NCBI RefSeq assembly: GCF_003943735.1
Contig: NZ_RJMV01000011.1
Coordinates: 1 to 64,000 of the forward strand
Origin: Streptococcus sanguinis
GTDB taxonomy: Bacteria; Bacillota; Bacilli; Lactobacillales; Streptococcaceae
Length of the DNA: 64,000 bases
Direction of reading: 5' to 3'
How positions within the stretch are numbered: the first letter of the stretch is position 1; each line of letters starts with the position of its first letter. Under the pieces are notes generated by a model, which saw only the letters and a program-made list of their open reading frames with translations, did not search any database and was not told the DNA's origin. A program made the position numbers and the translations under genes. Positions 1 to 8,511 of the stretch are shown here, in pieces.

Positions 1-15
1 TCGAGGACTTATCCT
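1..15 (+). rRNA. 23S rRNA, 3' terminal nucleotides (partial)
   Basis: The first bases (TCGAGGACTTATCC) resemble the extreme 3' end of Firmicutes 23S rRNA as I remember it, and a 5S gene follows about 210 bp later as in a standard rrn operon. The rest of the gene lies outside the window. The exact mature 3' end cannot be fixed because the same bases recur at 92. Confidence 0.55.
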
Positions 16-182
16 AGAATAAGAGCTTCATCAGAGTGCAGCGAATGGTTTAGAGAAATGTGAGATTTGATATTGTATTCAATTTTGAGTTTCGAGGACT
101 TATCCTAGAATAAGAGCTTCATCAGAGTGCAGCGAATGGTTTAGAGAAATGTGAGATTTGATATTGTATTCAATTTTGAGTT
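1..182 (+). repeat. 91-bp perfect tandem duplication in the 23S-5S spacer
   Basis: Bases 1-91 and 92-182 are identical by eye. Each unit starts with the 23S 3'-end-like bases and runs into the spacer, ending in TTTTGAGTT. The flanks then differ: TCGAGG follows copy 1 and GACAAGG follows copy 2. The duplication may begin upstream of the window. Confidence 0.9.
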
Positions 183-223
183 GACAAGGCTTGTCTGAGA
201 GGACAGGAACGTTAATTCAATAG

Positions 224-339
224 TTAAGTGACGATAGCCTAGGAGATACACCTGTACCCATGCCGAACACAGCAGTTAAGCCCTAGAACGCCGGAAGTAG
301 TTGGGGGTTGCCCCCTGTGAGATATGGAAGTCGCTTAGC
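224..339 (+). rRNA. rrf: 5S ribosomal RNA
   Basis: The stretch starting TTAAGTGACGATAGCC and closing with GTCGCTTA has the conserved 5S core (CCCATGCCGAACACAG; CCGGAAGTAGTTGGGGG). Its ends pair as helix I (AAGTGAC near 226 with GTCGCTT near 331). Length is about 115 nt, normal for Gram-positive 5S. Termini are estimated to within a few bases. Confidence 0.95.
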
Positions 340-342
340 GAA

Positions 343-437
343 GGGAGTTTAGCTTAGTTGTAATTGAGAGGAAATCGAAATTACAATCGGCGGATGAGAG
401 AAACGAAGTTTCTCACCGTTGGCTGAGCTAGACTCCA
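343..437 (+). other. Structured spacer with a tRNA-Val-like decoy arm
   Basis: Bases 344-359 pair with 421-436 (16 consecutive pairs, four of them G-U) and enclose two hairpins: 360-365 with 379-384, and 398-404 with 408-414, forming a three-way junction. The 5' arm (343-360) matches the first 18 nt of the following tRNA-Val at 16 positions. The 3' arm is therefore also complementary to the tRNA itself: 421-436 can pair with 445-460 with only two G-U pairs. The element probably arose by inverted duplication of the tRNA 5' half. A role in processing is inference. Confidence 0.7.
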
Positions 438-443
438 CCCTTT

Positions 444-516
444 GGGAGTTTAGCTCAGCTGGGAGAGCATCTGCCTTACAAGCAGAGGGTCAGCGGTTCG
501 ATCCCGTTAACTCCCA
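444..516 (+). tRNA. tRNA-Val (UAC)
   Basis: 73-nt cloverleaf with acceptor GGGAGTT/AACTCCC, anticodon loop CTTACAA, and T-loop GGTTCGATCCC. No CCA is encoded. Its 5' half is mimicked by the upstream spacer. Confidence 0.96.
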
Positions 517-523
517 TATTCAA

Positions 524-594
524 GCGGGTGTAGTTTAGTGGTAAAACTACAGCCTTCCAAGCTGTTGTCGCGAGTTCGATTCTCGTCACCCGCT
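524..594 (+). tRNA. tRNA-Gly (UCC)
   Basis: 71-nt cloverleaf, acceptor GCGGGTG/CACCCGC, anticodon loop CTTCCAA, T-arm GAGTTCGATTCTC. Confidence 0.96.
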
Positions 595-627
595 TTGAAC
601 GATAGTTCATACCAAGTTTTCGAACTT

Positions 628-701
<74 letters not shown>

Positions 702-716
702 TTTCAATAATATTAT

Positions 717-788
717 GGTCCGTTGGTCAAGGGGTTAAGACACCGCCTTTTCACGGCGGTAACACGGGTTCGAATCCCGTACGGACTA
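717..788 (+). tRNA. tRNA-Glu (UUC)
   Basis: 72-nt cloverleaf, acceptor GGTCCGT/ACGGACT, anticodon loop TTTTCAC, T-arm GGGTTCGAATCCC. Confidence 0.96.
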
Positions 789-795
789 TATATTC

Positions 796-885
796 GGAGG
801 ATTACCCAAGTCCGGCTGAAGGGAACGGTCTTGAAAACCGTCAGGCGTGTAAAAGCGTGCGTGGGTTCGAATCCCACATCCTCCT
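796..885 (+). tRNA. tRNA-Ser (UGA)
   Basis: 90-nt class II tRNA with a long variable arm, acceptor GGAGGAT/ATCCTCC, anticodon loop CTTGAAA. Confidence 0.96.
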
Positions 886-904
886 TAGGGACGAATAGTA
901 ATGA

Positions 905-978
<74 letters not shown>

Positions 979-983
979 TAGTT

Positions 984-1056
984 GGCTCGGTAGCTCAGTT
1001 GGTAGAGCAATGGATTGAAGCTCCATGTGTCGGCGGTTCGATTCCGTCTCGCGCCA
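984..1056 (+). tRNA. tRNA-Phe (GAA)
   Basis: 73 nt, anticodon loop TTGAAGC. The acceptor stem (GGCTCGG with TCGCGCC) has a T-C mismatch at the fourth pair. I recall this as typical of streptococcal tRNA-Phe, so it is not treated as decay. Confidence 0.93.
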
Positions 1057-1069
1057 TAATTTTATAATC

Positions 1070-1150
1070 GGAAGGGTAGCGAAGAGGCTAAACGCGGCGG
1101 ACTGTAAATCCGCTCCTTCGGGTTCGGGGGTTCGAATCCCTCCCCTTCCA
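1070..1150 (+). tRNA. tRNA-Tyr (GUA)
   Basis: 81-nt class II tRNA with a variable arm, acceptor GGAAGGG/CCCTTCC, anticodon loop CTGTAAA. Confidence 0.96.
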
Positions 1151-1158
1151 TAACCTTT

Positions 1159-1229
1159 ACGGGCATAGTTTAAAGGTAGAACTAAGGTCTCCAAAACCTT
1201 CAGTGTGGGTTCAATTCCTACTGCCCGTG
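1159..1229 (+). tRNA. tRNA-Trp (CCA)
   Basis: 71 nt, acceptor ACGGGCA/TGCCCGT, anticodon loop CTCCAAA. Confidence 0.95.
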
Positions 1230-1238
1230 TTTAAATAT

Positions 1239-1312
1239 GGCGGGTGTGGTGAAGTGGTTAACACACCAGATTGTGGCTCTGGCATGCGTGGGTTCGATCC
1301 CCATCACTCGCC
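1239..1312 (+). tRNA. tRNA-His (GUG)
   Basis: Acceptor GCGGGTG/CACTCGC with an extra 5' G (1239) facing the discriminator C (1312), the tRNA-His hallmark. Anticodon loop TTGTGGC. Confidence 0.95.
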
Positions 1313-1325
1313 TATTTAATATTAT

Positions 1326-1397
1326 TGGGGTATAGCCAAGCGGTAAGGCAAGGGACTTTGACTCCCTCATGCGTTGGTTCGAATCCAGCTACCCCAG
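1326..1397 (+). tRNA. tRNA-Gln (UUG)
   Basis: 72 nt, acceptor TGGGGTA/TACCCCA with discriminator G, anticodon loop CTTTGAC. Confidence 0.95.
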
Positions 1398-1409
1398 TTA
1401 AAAACTTGA

Positions 1410-1493
1410 GCCGGCGTGGCGGAATTGGCAGACGCGCTGGACTCAAAATCCAGTGTCCTCACGGACGTGCCGGTTCGACCCCGGCCGCCGGTA
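1410..1493 (+). tRNA. tRNA-Leu (CAA)
   Basis: 84-nt class II tRNA, acceptor GCCGGCG/CGCCGGT, anticodon loop CTCAAAA, long variable arm. Last tRNA of the cluster. Confidence 0.95.
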
Positions 1494-1507
1494 TAGCTTA
1501 AGTTTAG

Positions 1508-1532
1508 CGAAGCATTTTAGCTTCGTTTTTTT
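1508..1532 (+). terminator. Terminator of the rRNA-tRNA operon
   Basis: Stem CGAAGC/GCTTCG around a six-base loop, followed by seven T residues, 15 bp after tRNA-Leu. Confidence 0.85.
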
Positions 1533-1786
1533 GTTTTCTCTTTAGTAATTATTTGTAAGCTAATGCGGAAGATTGAATCTTGATTTTGCTTGTAAATTGA
1601 TATTCAATTAGTGTGATGGATATTGAAGACTTTTATCATTAAATTTTTTATAAGATCTAGAATGCTAATACGAGGCAGCTTGGTTTGTTCCTTTTATTCT
1701 CTGATTGAGTTTTATTTAGGGCTTAAGAATCTAATTGTCTAATTAAATATTTTTTGTGAAAAGCATCTGACTTTTACTGAAAATTC
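1533..1786. other. AT-rich intergenic stretch
   Basis: This separates the tRNA cluster from the zinc operon (323 bp between genes including the adc promoter). I see no convincing open frame, hairpin or repeat before the adc promoter. Confidence 0.6.
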
Positions 1787-1840
1787 TTGACTCTTTTCTT
1801 TTTTGTGGTATAATTAACCAGTAAAGCTTTAACTGGTTAA
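1787..1840 (+). promoter_or_regulatory. adc promoter with AdcR operator
   Basis: -35 TTGACT (1787-1792), 16-bp spacer, -10 TATAAT (1809-1814). A perfect AdcR-type palindrome TTAACTGGTTAA lies at 1829-1840 and a degenerate copy, TTAACCAGTAAA, at 1814-1825 against the -10. AdcR with zinc is known to bind TTAACYRGTTAA, so autorepression of the operon is expected. Confidence 0.85.
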
Positions 1841-1855
1841 GAGAAGGAGGAGGAA

Positions 1856-2299
1856 ATGACTCATTTAGCAGAGAAGATCGATCAATTTTTAAATGAAGTT
1901 ATTTTGAAAGCAGAAAATCAGCATGAGATTCTGATTGGTTCTTGCACGAGTGATGTGCCTTTAACCAATACGCAGGAGCATATTTTGATGCTTTTGTCTG
2001 AGGAATCTTTGACAAATTCTGATTTGGCAAAAAAACTGAATGTGAGTCAAGCTGCTGTGACTAAGGCTGTGAAATCTTTGGTTCGGCAAGAGATGCTGCA
2101 AGCTTTTAAAGATAAGAGAGATGCACGGGTTACCTTTTACCGTTTGACTGACTTAGCTCAGCCGGTTGCAAAGGAACATCAGCATCATCACGCACATACT
2201 TTGGAGACTTATCAAAAATTGGCAGAGCAGTTTTCTGCTAGTGAACAGGCGACAATCGCGAAGTTTTTGGAAGCCTTAGTGGGAGAGATTGGCAAATGA
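1856..2299 (+). CDS. adcR: AdcR, zinc-responsive MarR-family repressor
   Basis: The 147-residue product has a winged helix-turn-helix near residues 53-90 and the metal-site histidines expected of AdcR, including a HQHHHAH cluster near residues 108-114. With zinc bound, AdcR represses zinc-uptake genes. An AGGAGG-like site lies 6-12 bp upstream of the ATG and the promoter carries its own operator. It is the first gene of adcRCBA and overlaps adcC by four bases, so the genes are translationally coupled. Identification rests on family motifs plus the unmistakable operon context. Confidence 0.95.
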   Translation: MTHLAEKIDQFLNEVILKAENQHEILIGSCTSDVPLTNTQEHILMLLSEESLTNSDLAKKLNVSQAAVTKAVKSLVRQEMLQAFKDKRDARVTFYRLTDLAQPVAKEHQHHHAHTLETYQKLAEQFSASEQATIAKFLEALVGEIGK

Positions 2300-3006
2300 G
2301 ATATATCACAGTTGATAATCTTTCCTTTTACTATGACAAGGAGCCTGTGCTAGAGCATATTCATTATTTTCTAGACAGTGGTGAGTTTGTAACTTTGACG
2401 GGGGAAAATGGAGCTGCTAAGACGACGCTTATCAAGGCTAGTTTGGGTATTTTGCAGCCCAAGTATGGGGAAGTTAAGATTTCCAAGACCAATGTGCGAG
2501 GCAAGAAACTGCGGATTGCTTACCTACCTCAGCAGATTGCTAGTTTTAATGCAGGTTTTCCTAGTACGGTATATGAGTTTGTCAAGTCTGGACGTTATCC
2601 GCGCAAGGGTTGGTTTCGTCGTTTGAATGAGCATGATGAGGAGCATGTCAAGGCAAGTCTGGAGTCGGTTGGAATGTTGGAACATCGGGATAAGAGGATT
2701 GGTTCTCTCTCTGGCGGACAAAAGCAGAGGGCTGTGATTGCTCGGATGTTTGCTTCGGATCCGGATATTTTTGTCCTAGATGAGCCGACAACAGGGATGG
2801 ATGCAGGCAGCAAGGATGAATTTTACAAGCTCATGCACCATAGTGCTCACCAGCATGGGAAAGCTGTTTTTATGATTACACACGATCCGGAAGACGTTCG
2901 TAAATATGCCGATCGCAATATTCATTTGGTCCGTAATCAGGACTCACCTTGGCGCTGTTTCAATGTGCATGAAAGCGACAATAGTCAGGAGGTGAGTCAT
3001 GCTTAA
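2296..3006 (+). CDS. adcC: AdcC, zinc ABC transporter ATP-binding protein
   Basis: 236-residue ABC ATPase powering zinc import through AdcB. It has a Walker A region near residue 37, a Q-loop (LPQQ), the signature LSGGQKQR near residue 140, and Walker B FVLDEP followed by the H-loop ITHD. The Walker A reads GENGAAKTT, with alanine where most ATPases have the glycine before the catalytic lysine. I recall the same variant in pneumococcal AdcC, so it is a family trait and not damage. It overlaps adcR by 4 bp and adcB by 8 bp. Confidence 0.95.
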   Translation: MRYITVDNLSFYYDKEPVLEHIHYFLDSGEFVTLTGENGAAKTTLIKASLGILQPKYGEVKISKTNVRGKKLRIAYLPQQIASFNAGFPSTVYEFVKSGRYPRKGWFRRLNEHDEEHVKASLESVGMLEHRDKRIGSLSGGQKQRAVIARMFASDPDIFVLDEPTTGMDAGSKDEFYKLMHHSAHQHGKAVFMITHDPEDVRKYADRNIHLVRNQDSPWRCFNVHESDNSQEVSHA

Positions 3007-3805
3007 TCTATTTTCTTATGATTTTATGCAGCGAGCCTTCTTGGCAGTTATTGCTATGAGCCTCTTCTCACCGATTCTGGGGACCTTCCTGATTTTACGT
3101 CGGCAGAGCCTTATGAGTGACACCCTCAGTCACGTTTCATTGGCAGGTGTAGCTTTTGGCTTGGTTCTTGGACTATCGCCCACTCTCACAACGGTGCTTG
3201 TCGTCATTGCCGCAGCAGTCTTCTTAGAGTACCTGCGAACTATCTATAAGAATTTCATGGAAATCGGGACAGCCATTCTCATGTCAACTGGCTTAGCTAT
3301 TTCCTTGATTGTTATGAGTAAGGGCAAGAGTTCTAGCTCGATGAGTCTGGACCAGTATCTATTTGGCTCCATTGTGACTATCAGTAGGGAGCAGGTGATT
3401 TCTCTTTTTGTTATTGCTGCTGTGGTACTTGTCTTAACCTTCCTCTTCATTCGGCCTATGTACATCTTGACCTTTGATGAGGATACAGCATTTGTGGATG
3501 GGCTGCCTGTGCGGACTATGTCTATTCTCTTCAATATCGTGACGGGTGTTGCGATTGCCCTCATGATTCCGGCTGCGGGAGCCTTGCTGGTTTCGACCAT
3601 CATGGTTTTGCCGGCCAGTATAGCTCTGCGGATTGGGAAAAATTTCAAGTCGGTCATTTTGCTGGCAAATGCTATCGGCTTCTTTGGTATGATTGCCGGA
3701 CTTTATATTTCTTACTATGCAGAGACACCAGCTAGTGCCAGCATTACGATTATCTTCGTCAGCTTGTTCTTGCTGGTCAATCTAGTCAAAAAATTTATGA
3801 AATAG
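2999..3805 (+). CDS. adcB: AdcB, zinc ABC transporter permease
   Basis: 268-residue integral membrane protein of the metal-ABC (ZnuB/MntB) permease family, with about eight hydrophobic segments spread over the whole length. Early residues [15 protein letters not shown] match the family's conserved cytoplasmic segment. It forms the membrane channel for AdcA-delivered zinc and is energised by AdcC. The start overlaps the end of adcC, and an AGGAGGTGA site lies just upstream inside adcC. Confidence 0.95.
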   Translation: MLNLFSYDFMQRAFLAVIAMSLFSPILGTFLILRRQSLMSDTLSHVSLAGVAFGLVLGLSPTLTTVLVVIAAAVFLEYLRTIYKNFMEIGTAILMSTGLAISLIVMSKGKSSSSMSLDQYLFGSIVTISREQVISLFVIAAVVLVLTFLFIRPMYILTFDEDTAFVDGLPVRTMSILFNIVTGVAIALMIPAAGALLVSTIMVLPASIALRIGKNFKSVILLANAIGFFGMIAGLYISYYAETPASASITIIFVSLFLLVNLVKKFMK

Positions 3806-3814
3806 GAGCAGGAA

Positions 3815-5317
3815 ATGAAAAAAATTAGCTTACTATTAGCAGGTTTACTGAGTATTTTCTTAGTAGCTTGTTCAAATCAAAAAAATTCAGATGGCAAGCT
3901 CAATATTGTCACAACTTTTTATCCGGTTTATGAGTTTACCAAGCAGGTGGCTGGAGATGAGGCCAATGTTGAACTTCTAATCGGGGCTGGTACAGAGCCG
4001 CATGATTATGAGCCTTCAGCTAAGGCAGTTGCGACTATTCAGGATGCAGATGCCTTTGTCTATGAAAATGAAAACATGGAGACTTGGGTTCCTGATCTGT
4101 TAAAAACATTGAAAAATAAGGAAGAAACGGTTATCAAAGCGACAGGAGATATGCTCTTGTTGCCTGGTGGTGAAGAGGAAGAAGACCACGACCATGGTGA
4201 AGAGGGGCATCATCATACCTATGATCCCCATGTCTGGCTATCTCCGAAGCGGGCTATTAAAATGGTGGAGCACATCCGTGATAGCCTGAGCAAGTCTTAC
4301 CCTGACAAGAAAGCTGCTTTTAAGAAAAATGCAGCGGCTTATATCAAGAAGCTGGAAGACTTGGATAAGGAATATGAGGATGGGTTGGCAAATGCCAAGC
4401 AAAAGAGCTTTGTAACTCAGCACGCAGCCTTTAACTATCTGGCATTGGACTATGGCTTGAAGCAGGTGCCAATTTCTGGACTTTCACCAGACAGTGAGCC
4501 ATCCGCTTCACGCTTGGCTGAATTGACTGAGTATATCAAGAAAAATAAAATCAAGTATATTTACTTTGAAGAGAATGCTTCCCAGGCTTTGGCTTCTACT
4601 CTGGCTAAGGAAACAGGGGTAGAACTTGATGTCTTGAATCCGCTGGAAAGCTTGACCGAAGAGCAGACCAAGGATGGGGCAGACTATATTTCTATAATGC
4701 AGGCCAATCTAAAGGCTCTCAAGAAGACAACTGACCAAGAGGGAGCGGAGATTGCAGCCGAGAAAGAAGAAGACGATAAGACAGTCCAAAACGGCTACTT
4801 TGAAGACAGTGCTGTCAAGGATCGGACCTTGTCTGACTATGCTGGCGAGTGGCAGTCTGTTTACCCTTATCTGAAGGATGGTACCTTGGACCAAGTCTTT
4901 GACTACAAGGCTAAGCTGACTGGGAAAATGACGGCAGCTGAATACAAGGACTACTATGACAAGGGCTACAAGACGGATGTATCCAATATCAATATCACAG
5001 ACAAGACTATGGAATTTGTGGTAGATGGAAAATCCAAGAAATATACGTATAAATACGTTGGTAAGCATACTCTGACTTACCCTAAGGGAAATCGAGGGGT
5101 ACGCTTTATGTTTGAAGCGACAGACGAGGATGCTGGAGAGTACAAGTATGTTCAGTTTAGCGACCACAACATTGCACCGACCAAGGCGGCTCATTTCCAT
5201 ATCTTCTATGGCGGTGAGAGCCAGGAAGCACTCTTTGATGAACTGGAAAATTGGCCAACCTACTATCCAAGTAAATTGACCGGTCAAGAAATTGCCCAAG
5301 AGATGTTGGCGCATTAA
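3815..5317 (+). CDS. adcA: AdcA, zinc-binding lipoprotein with fused ZinT domain
   Basis: 500 residues. A lipoprotein signal (lipobox LVAC, cysteine 19) is followed by a ZnuA-type cluster A-I domain with metal-site histidines (EPHDYEPSA; DPHVWLSP) and the usual acidic histidine-rich loop (about residues 120-134). From about residue 320 a second domain of ZinT/YodA type follows, containing ADHNIAPTKAAHFHIF-like zinc-binding histidines. This two-domain form is normal for streptococcal AdcA and doubles zinc capture. It is the last gene of adcRCBA; a terminator follows directly. Confidence 0.95.
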   Translation: MKKISLLLAGLLSIFLVACSNQKNSDGKLNIVTTFYPVYEFTKQVAGDEANVELLIGAGTEPHDYEPSAKAVATIQDADAFVYENENMETWVPDLLKTLKNKEETVIKATGDMLLLPGGEEEEDHDHGEEGHHHTYDPHVWLSPKRAIKMVEHIRDSLSKSYPDKKAAFKKNAAAYIKKLEDLDKEYEDGLANAKQKSFVTQHAAFNYLALDYGLKQVPISGLSPDSEPSASRLAELTEYIKKNKIKYIYFEENASQALASTLAKETGVELDVLNPLESLTEEQTKDGADYISIMQANLKALKKTTDQEGAEIAAEKEEDDKTVQNGYFEDSAVKDRTLSDYAGEWQSVYPYLKDGTLDQVFDYKAKLTGKMTAAEYKDYYDKGYKTDVSNINITDKTMEFVVDGKSKKYTYKYVGKHTLTYPKGNRGVRFMFEATDEDAGEYKYVQFSDHNIAPTKAAHFHIFYGGESQEALFDELENWPTYYPSKLTGQEIAQEMLAH

Positions 5318-5332
5318 TATAGGCAAACTTGA

Positions 5333-5361
5333 GAAGACGGGATTATCCCGCCTTCTTTTTT
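5333..5361 (+). terminator. Terminator of adcRCBA
   Basis: Stem GAAGACGGG/CCCGCCTTC (one A-C mismatch), loop ATTAT, then six T residues, shortly after the adcA stop. Confidence 0.85.
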
Positions 5362-5389
5362 GTATATCAGGAAATGACGATAAAAATAC

Positions 5390-5443
5390 TTGACAAATCA
5401 CGATTACAAATGTAAACTAATAAAGAGTTAGATTACAAATGTA
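5390..5443 (+). promoter_or_regulatory. cop promoter with two CopY boxes
   Basis: -35 TTGACA (5390-5395), 17-bp spacer, -10 TAAACT (5413-5418). Two cop boxes TACAAATGTA, matching TACAnnTGTA, lie at 5405-5414 (overlapping the -10) and 5434-5443, 29 bp apart. CopY is known to bind such pairs and to be released by copper. Confidence 0.9.
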
Positions 5444-5465
5444 AATGTTAAGGAAGTGTTAAACA

Positions 5466-5909
5466 ATGGAACAGCAAAATATTAGCCAAGCAGAATGGCA
5501 AGTGATGCGTGTGTTGTGGGCCTATCCACACAGTCGCAGTACAGAGATCATAGCGCGTTTGGAAGCTGATTTTTCCTGGAAGCCGGCAACCATCAAGACT
5601 CTTTTGAATCGTCTGAAGACCAAAGAATTTATCGCTATGGAAAAAATCGAGGGCAAGTTTTACTACGATGCTCGGATTTTAGAAGCAGACCATCTGGAAA
5701 GTACATGGCAGGCGCTTTTTGACAATATCTGTAATACTAAACACGGAGATCTTTTGATTTCGATGATTGAGAGAAGTCAGTTCAGTCAAGGGGACTTGGA
5801 GCGGCTCAGTCAGGTCATTGATAAGAAAAGAGCTTCGGCTCCGCTGGAAATTAAATGCCACTGTCCGCAAGGTCAGTGTCGGTGCGGGCATGGAAAGGAG
5901 ACGCATTGA
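5466..5909 (+). CDS. copY: CopY, copper-responsive repressor
   Basis: 147 residues, BlaI/CopY family. The N-terminal winged helix covers roughly residues 5-75. The C-terminus has the metal-binding motif CHCPQGQCRC (CxCx4CxC), which exchanges zinc for copper(I) and triggers release from the cop boxes upstream. Its stop overlaps the copA start (ATGA). Confidence 0.96.
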   Translation: MEQQNISQAEWQVMRVLWAYPHSRSTEIIARLEADFSWKPATIKTLLNRLKTKEFIAMEKIEGKFYYDARILEADHLESTWQALFDNICNTKHGDLLISMIERSQFSQGDLERLSQVIDKKRASAPLEIKCHCPQGQCRCGHGKETH

Positions 5910-8170
5910 TGAGTGAGAAAAAAGAATACAAGCTATCAGGAATGACCTGTGCATCTTGTGCTATGACAGTGGAGATGGCGGTCAAAGATTTAGAAACGGT
6001 TGAGGATGTCAGTGTCAATCTGGCGACAGAACGTCTCAGTTTGCTTCCTAAGGCGGGATTTGACAGCCAGCAAGTGCTGGCTGCTGTAGCCGAGGCTGGT
6101 TATCAGGCAGAAGAAAAAGGAAAAGACCGACCGTCCGATGTGAGCGAAGAGGCTGCAATGAAAGCGAAGGAATTGAAAAGGAAAAAGCAAGAATTACTAA
6201 TTCTTTTGGTCACGGCTCTGCCCTTGCTTTATATCTCGATGGGCAGTATGGTCGGCCTTCCTCTGCCTAGCTTCTTGGATCATATGGCGTATCCCTTGGT
6301 CTTTGTTCTGTCACAACTGCTGTTGACTCTGCCTGCTGTGTGGATTGGTCGCGGCTTCTATCAGAGAGGATTTCGCAATCTTATCAAGCGACATCCCAAT
6401 ATGGATAGTCTGATTGCGGTGGGAACCAGCGCAGCATTTTTTTACAGCCTCTACTCGGTCGGGCAGGTTTTTCTAGGCTATCATGCCTTTGTTCATCAGC
6501 TCTATTTTGAGTCGGTTGCAGTGATTATTGCCTTGGTTCTTCTGGGCAAATATTTGGAGAGTTCAGCTAAGGGCAGAACGTCTCAGGCAATTCAGTCTTT
6601 GCTTGAGCTAGTGCCTAGTCAGGCGACAGTGATTCGTTATGGTGAGGCTGTGACCATTGATACGGAGGATATCCGAGTTGGAGACATTATCCGTATCAAG
6701 CCAGGGGAGCGTATGCCTGTAGATGGCCTTGTGACGGAGGGCCAGACCTTTGTGGATGAGTCCATGATGACTGGTGAAAGTGTCCCGATTGAAAAGAAGG
6801 TCGGCGACACCATTACCAGTGCAACAATCAATCAAAATGGTAGTATTGACTACCAAGCAACTAGGGTGGGTTCGGATACGACCTTAGCTCAGATTGTTAG
6901 ATTGGTGGAGGAAGCGCAAGGGTCTAAGGCACCGATAGCGGCTTTGGCCGATAAAATTTCGCTTTATTTTGTCCCAATCGTGCTGAGCTTAGCTACTTTG
7001 TCTGCGCTGGGCTGGTATTTTCTAGCTGGTGAGAGCCTTAGCTTTTCTCTGTCAATCTTTATCGCGGTTCTGGTCATTGCCTGCCCTTGTGCGCTAGGAT
7101 TAGCCACTCCGACAGCCATCATGGTTGGGACTGGCAAAGGGGCTGAAAATGGCATTCTGATTAAGTCTGGTCAAGCTTTGGAAGCGGCTTATCAGCTGGA
7201 TACTATTGTTCTTGATAAGACGGGGACGATTACGGTTGGTAAGCCTAGTCTGACAGATCTGCTGCCCTTGGGTGATTTGAATCGGTCTGACTTGTTGCGG
7301 TTAATAGCCAGTGTTGAGCAGCATTCTGAGCATCCTTTGGCTCAGGCTATCTTGGAAGCTGCTCAGCAGGAGGAGCTTGACTTGCTGCCTGTCAGTCATT
7401 TTGAGGCCATTGTTGGACGAGGTTTGTCAGCTCAGGTTGAGGGCAGATGGCTTCTGGTGGGAAATGAGTCTTTGATGAAAGAAAAGAACATTGACAGCAG
7501 TGCCTTTCAAGAACAGTTGTTGGAGCTTTCCCAAGAAGGGAAGACAGCCATGTTTGTCGCAGTAGATGGACAGCTGGCTGGTATTTTAGCGGTAGCAGAT
7601 GAGATGAAGTCCAGCAGCCTGAAGGCGGTGCAGGAGCTCCAGTCTATGGGACTAGAAGTCATCATGCTGACAGGAGATCGTGAAGAAACCGCGACAGCTA
7701 TTGCCCAGAAAGCTGGAATCCAAAAAGTTATCGCAGGTGTATTGCCAGATGGTAAGGCCACTGCTATCAAGAACTTGCAGGAAGCTGGGAAAAAACTGGC
7801 TATGGTCGGAGACGGTATCAATGATGCACCAGCTCTGGTCCAGGCAGATGTGGGAATTGCCATCGGTTCAGGCGCAGATGTAGCTATTGAATCGGCAGAT
7901 GTAGTGCTCATGCATAGTGATTTGCAGGATGTGGTCAAGGCTATCAAGCTCAGTCAGGCGACCATCCGCAATATCAAGGAAAATCTCTTCTGGGCCTTTG
8001 CCTACAATACACTAGGTATCCCGATTGCTATGGGGCTTCTGCATCTTTTTGGCGGTCCCTTGCTCAATCCTATGCTGGCTGGTCTGGCCATGAGCTTAAG
8101 CTCAGTGTCAGTTGTGGCCAATGCTCTGCGTCTAGGACGCTTTAAAATGAAGAAATATACGGAGGAATGA
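5909..8170 (+). CDS. copA: CopA, copper-exporting P1B-type ATPase
   Basis: 753 residues counted from the ATG at 5909; this start overlaps the copY stop and has a GGAG site upstream. One N-terminal heavy-metal-binding domain carries GMTCASC (cysteines 14 and 17). About eight membrane helices follow, with the transport-site CPC near residue 391, the phosphorylation motif DKTGT near residue 436 and the hinge GDGINDAP near 634. It pumps copper(I) out of the cytoplasm. A longer in-frame reading from 5855 exists but lies inside copY and adds only non-homologous residues. Confidence 0.96.
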   Translation: MSEKKEYKLSGMTCASCAMTVEMAVKDLETVEDVSVNLATERLSLLPKAGFDSQQVLAAVAEAGYQAEEKGKDRPSDVSEEAAMKAKELKRKKQELLILLVTALPLLYISMGSMVGLPLPSFLDHMAYPLVFVLSQLLLTLPAVWIGRGFYQRGFRNLIKRHPNMDSLIAVGTSAAFFYSLYSVGQVFLGYHAFVHQLYFESVAVIIALVLLGKYLESSAKGRTSQAIQSLLELVPSQATVIRYGEAVTIDTEDIRVGDIIRIKPGERMPVDGLVTEGQTFVDESMMTGESVPIEKKVGDTITSATINQNGSIDYQATRVGSDTTLAQIVRLVEEAQGSKAPIAALADKISLYFVPIVLSLATLSALGWYFLAGESLSFSLSIFIAVLVIACPCALGLATPTAIMVGTGKGAENGILIKSGQALEAAYQLDTIVLDKTGTITVGKPSLTDLLPLGDLNRSDLLRLIASVEQHSEHPLAQAILEAAQQEELDLLPVSHFEAIVGRGLSAQVEGRWLLVGNESLMKEKNIDSSAFQEQLLELSQEGKTAMFVAVDGQLAGILAVADEMKSSSLKAVQELQSMGLEVIMLTGDREETATAIAQKAGIQKVIAGVLPDGKATAIKNLQEAGKKLAMVGDGINDAPALVQADVGIAIGSGADVAIESADVVLMHSDLQDVVKAIKLSQATIRNIKENLFWAFAYNTLGIPIAMGLLHLFGGPLLNPMLAGLAMSLSSVSVVANALRLGRFKMKKYTEE

Positions 8171-8174
8171 ATCT

Positions 8175-8393
8175 ATGAAACAAAGAGTCCAATTAGAAAA
8201 CTTATCTTGTCAAAATTGTGTCAAACATGTCACCCAGCATTTCCTGTCTATGGAGGGGGTGTCAGATGTGGCAGTAGAGCTAGAGAAGCAGACAGCCCAA
8301 GTCACGACTGATAAGCCTTATGGTGCATCAGATTATGAAGCTGCTTTGGCAAAAACAATCTACAGGGTTCTGGATGTGGCAGAAGCTGAATGA
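8175..8393 (+). CDS. copZ: CopZ, copper chaperone
   Basis: 72 residues, a single heavy-metal-associated fold with the metal site NLSCQNC (cysteines near residues 11 and 14). It carries copper(I) to CopA and delivers it to CopY. It starts 5 bp after copA, and an ATACGGAGGAATGA stretch provides the ribosome site. Divergence from the usual GMxCxxC is small. Confidence 0.93.
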   Translation: MKQRVQLENLSCQNCVKHVTQHFLSMEGVSDVAVELEKQTAQVTTDKPYGASDYEAALAKTIYRVLDVAEAE

Positions 8394-8437
8394 ATAAAGT
8401 CAGTAGCTTTGCGCCTGCCCAGCTGCTAGAATTCTTC

Positions 8438-8466
8438 TTGTAAAAAGCGATAAAATAATCTATAAT
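8438..8466 (+). promoter_or_regulatory. Promoter of the DUF6287-type lipoprotein gene
   Basis: TTGTAA (8438-8443), 17-bp spacer, TATAAT (8461-8466), 46 bp before the chosen ATG. Confidence 0.6.
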
Positions 8467-8511
8467 GTTACTAATCACATGATTTATCTTACCGTGAGAA
8501 AGAGGAGAAAA

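Noticed and set aside
1..182. CRISPR array from the leading repeat
   Set aside because: Only two units, directly abutting with no spacers, and they include the rRNA end.
984..1056. tRNA-Phe as a pseudogene because of the acceptor-stem mismatch
   Set aside because: All other arms are intact and the same mismatch is familiar from streptococcal tRNA-Phe.
2380..2420. AdcC Walker A with Ala in place of Gly as evidence of an inactive ATPase
   Set aside because: I recall the same GENGAAKTT in pneumococcal AdcC and all other motifs are intact, so it is a family variant.
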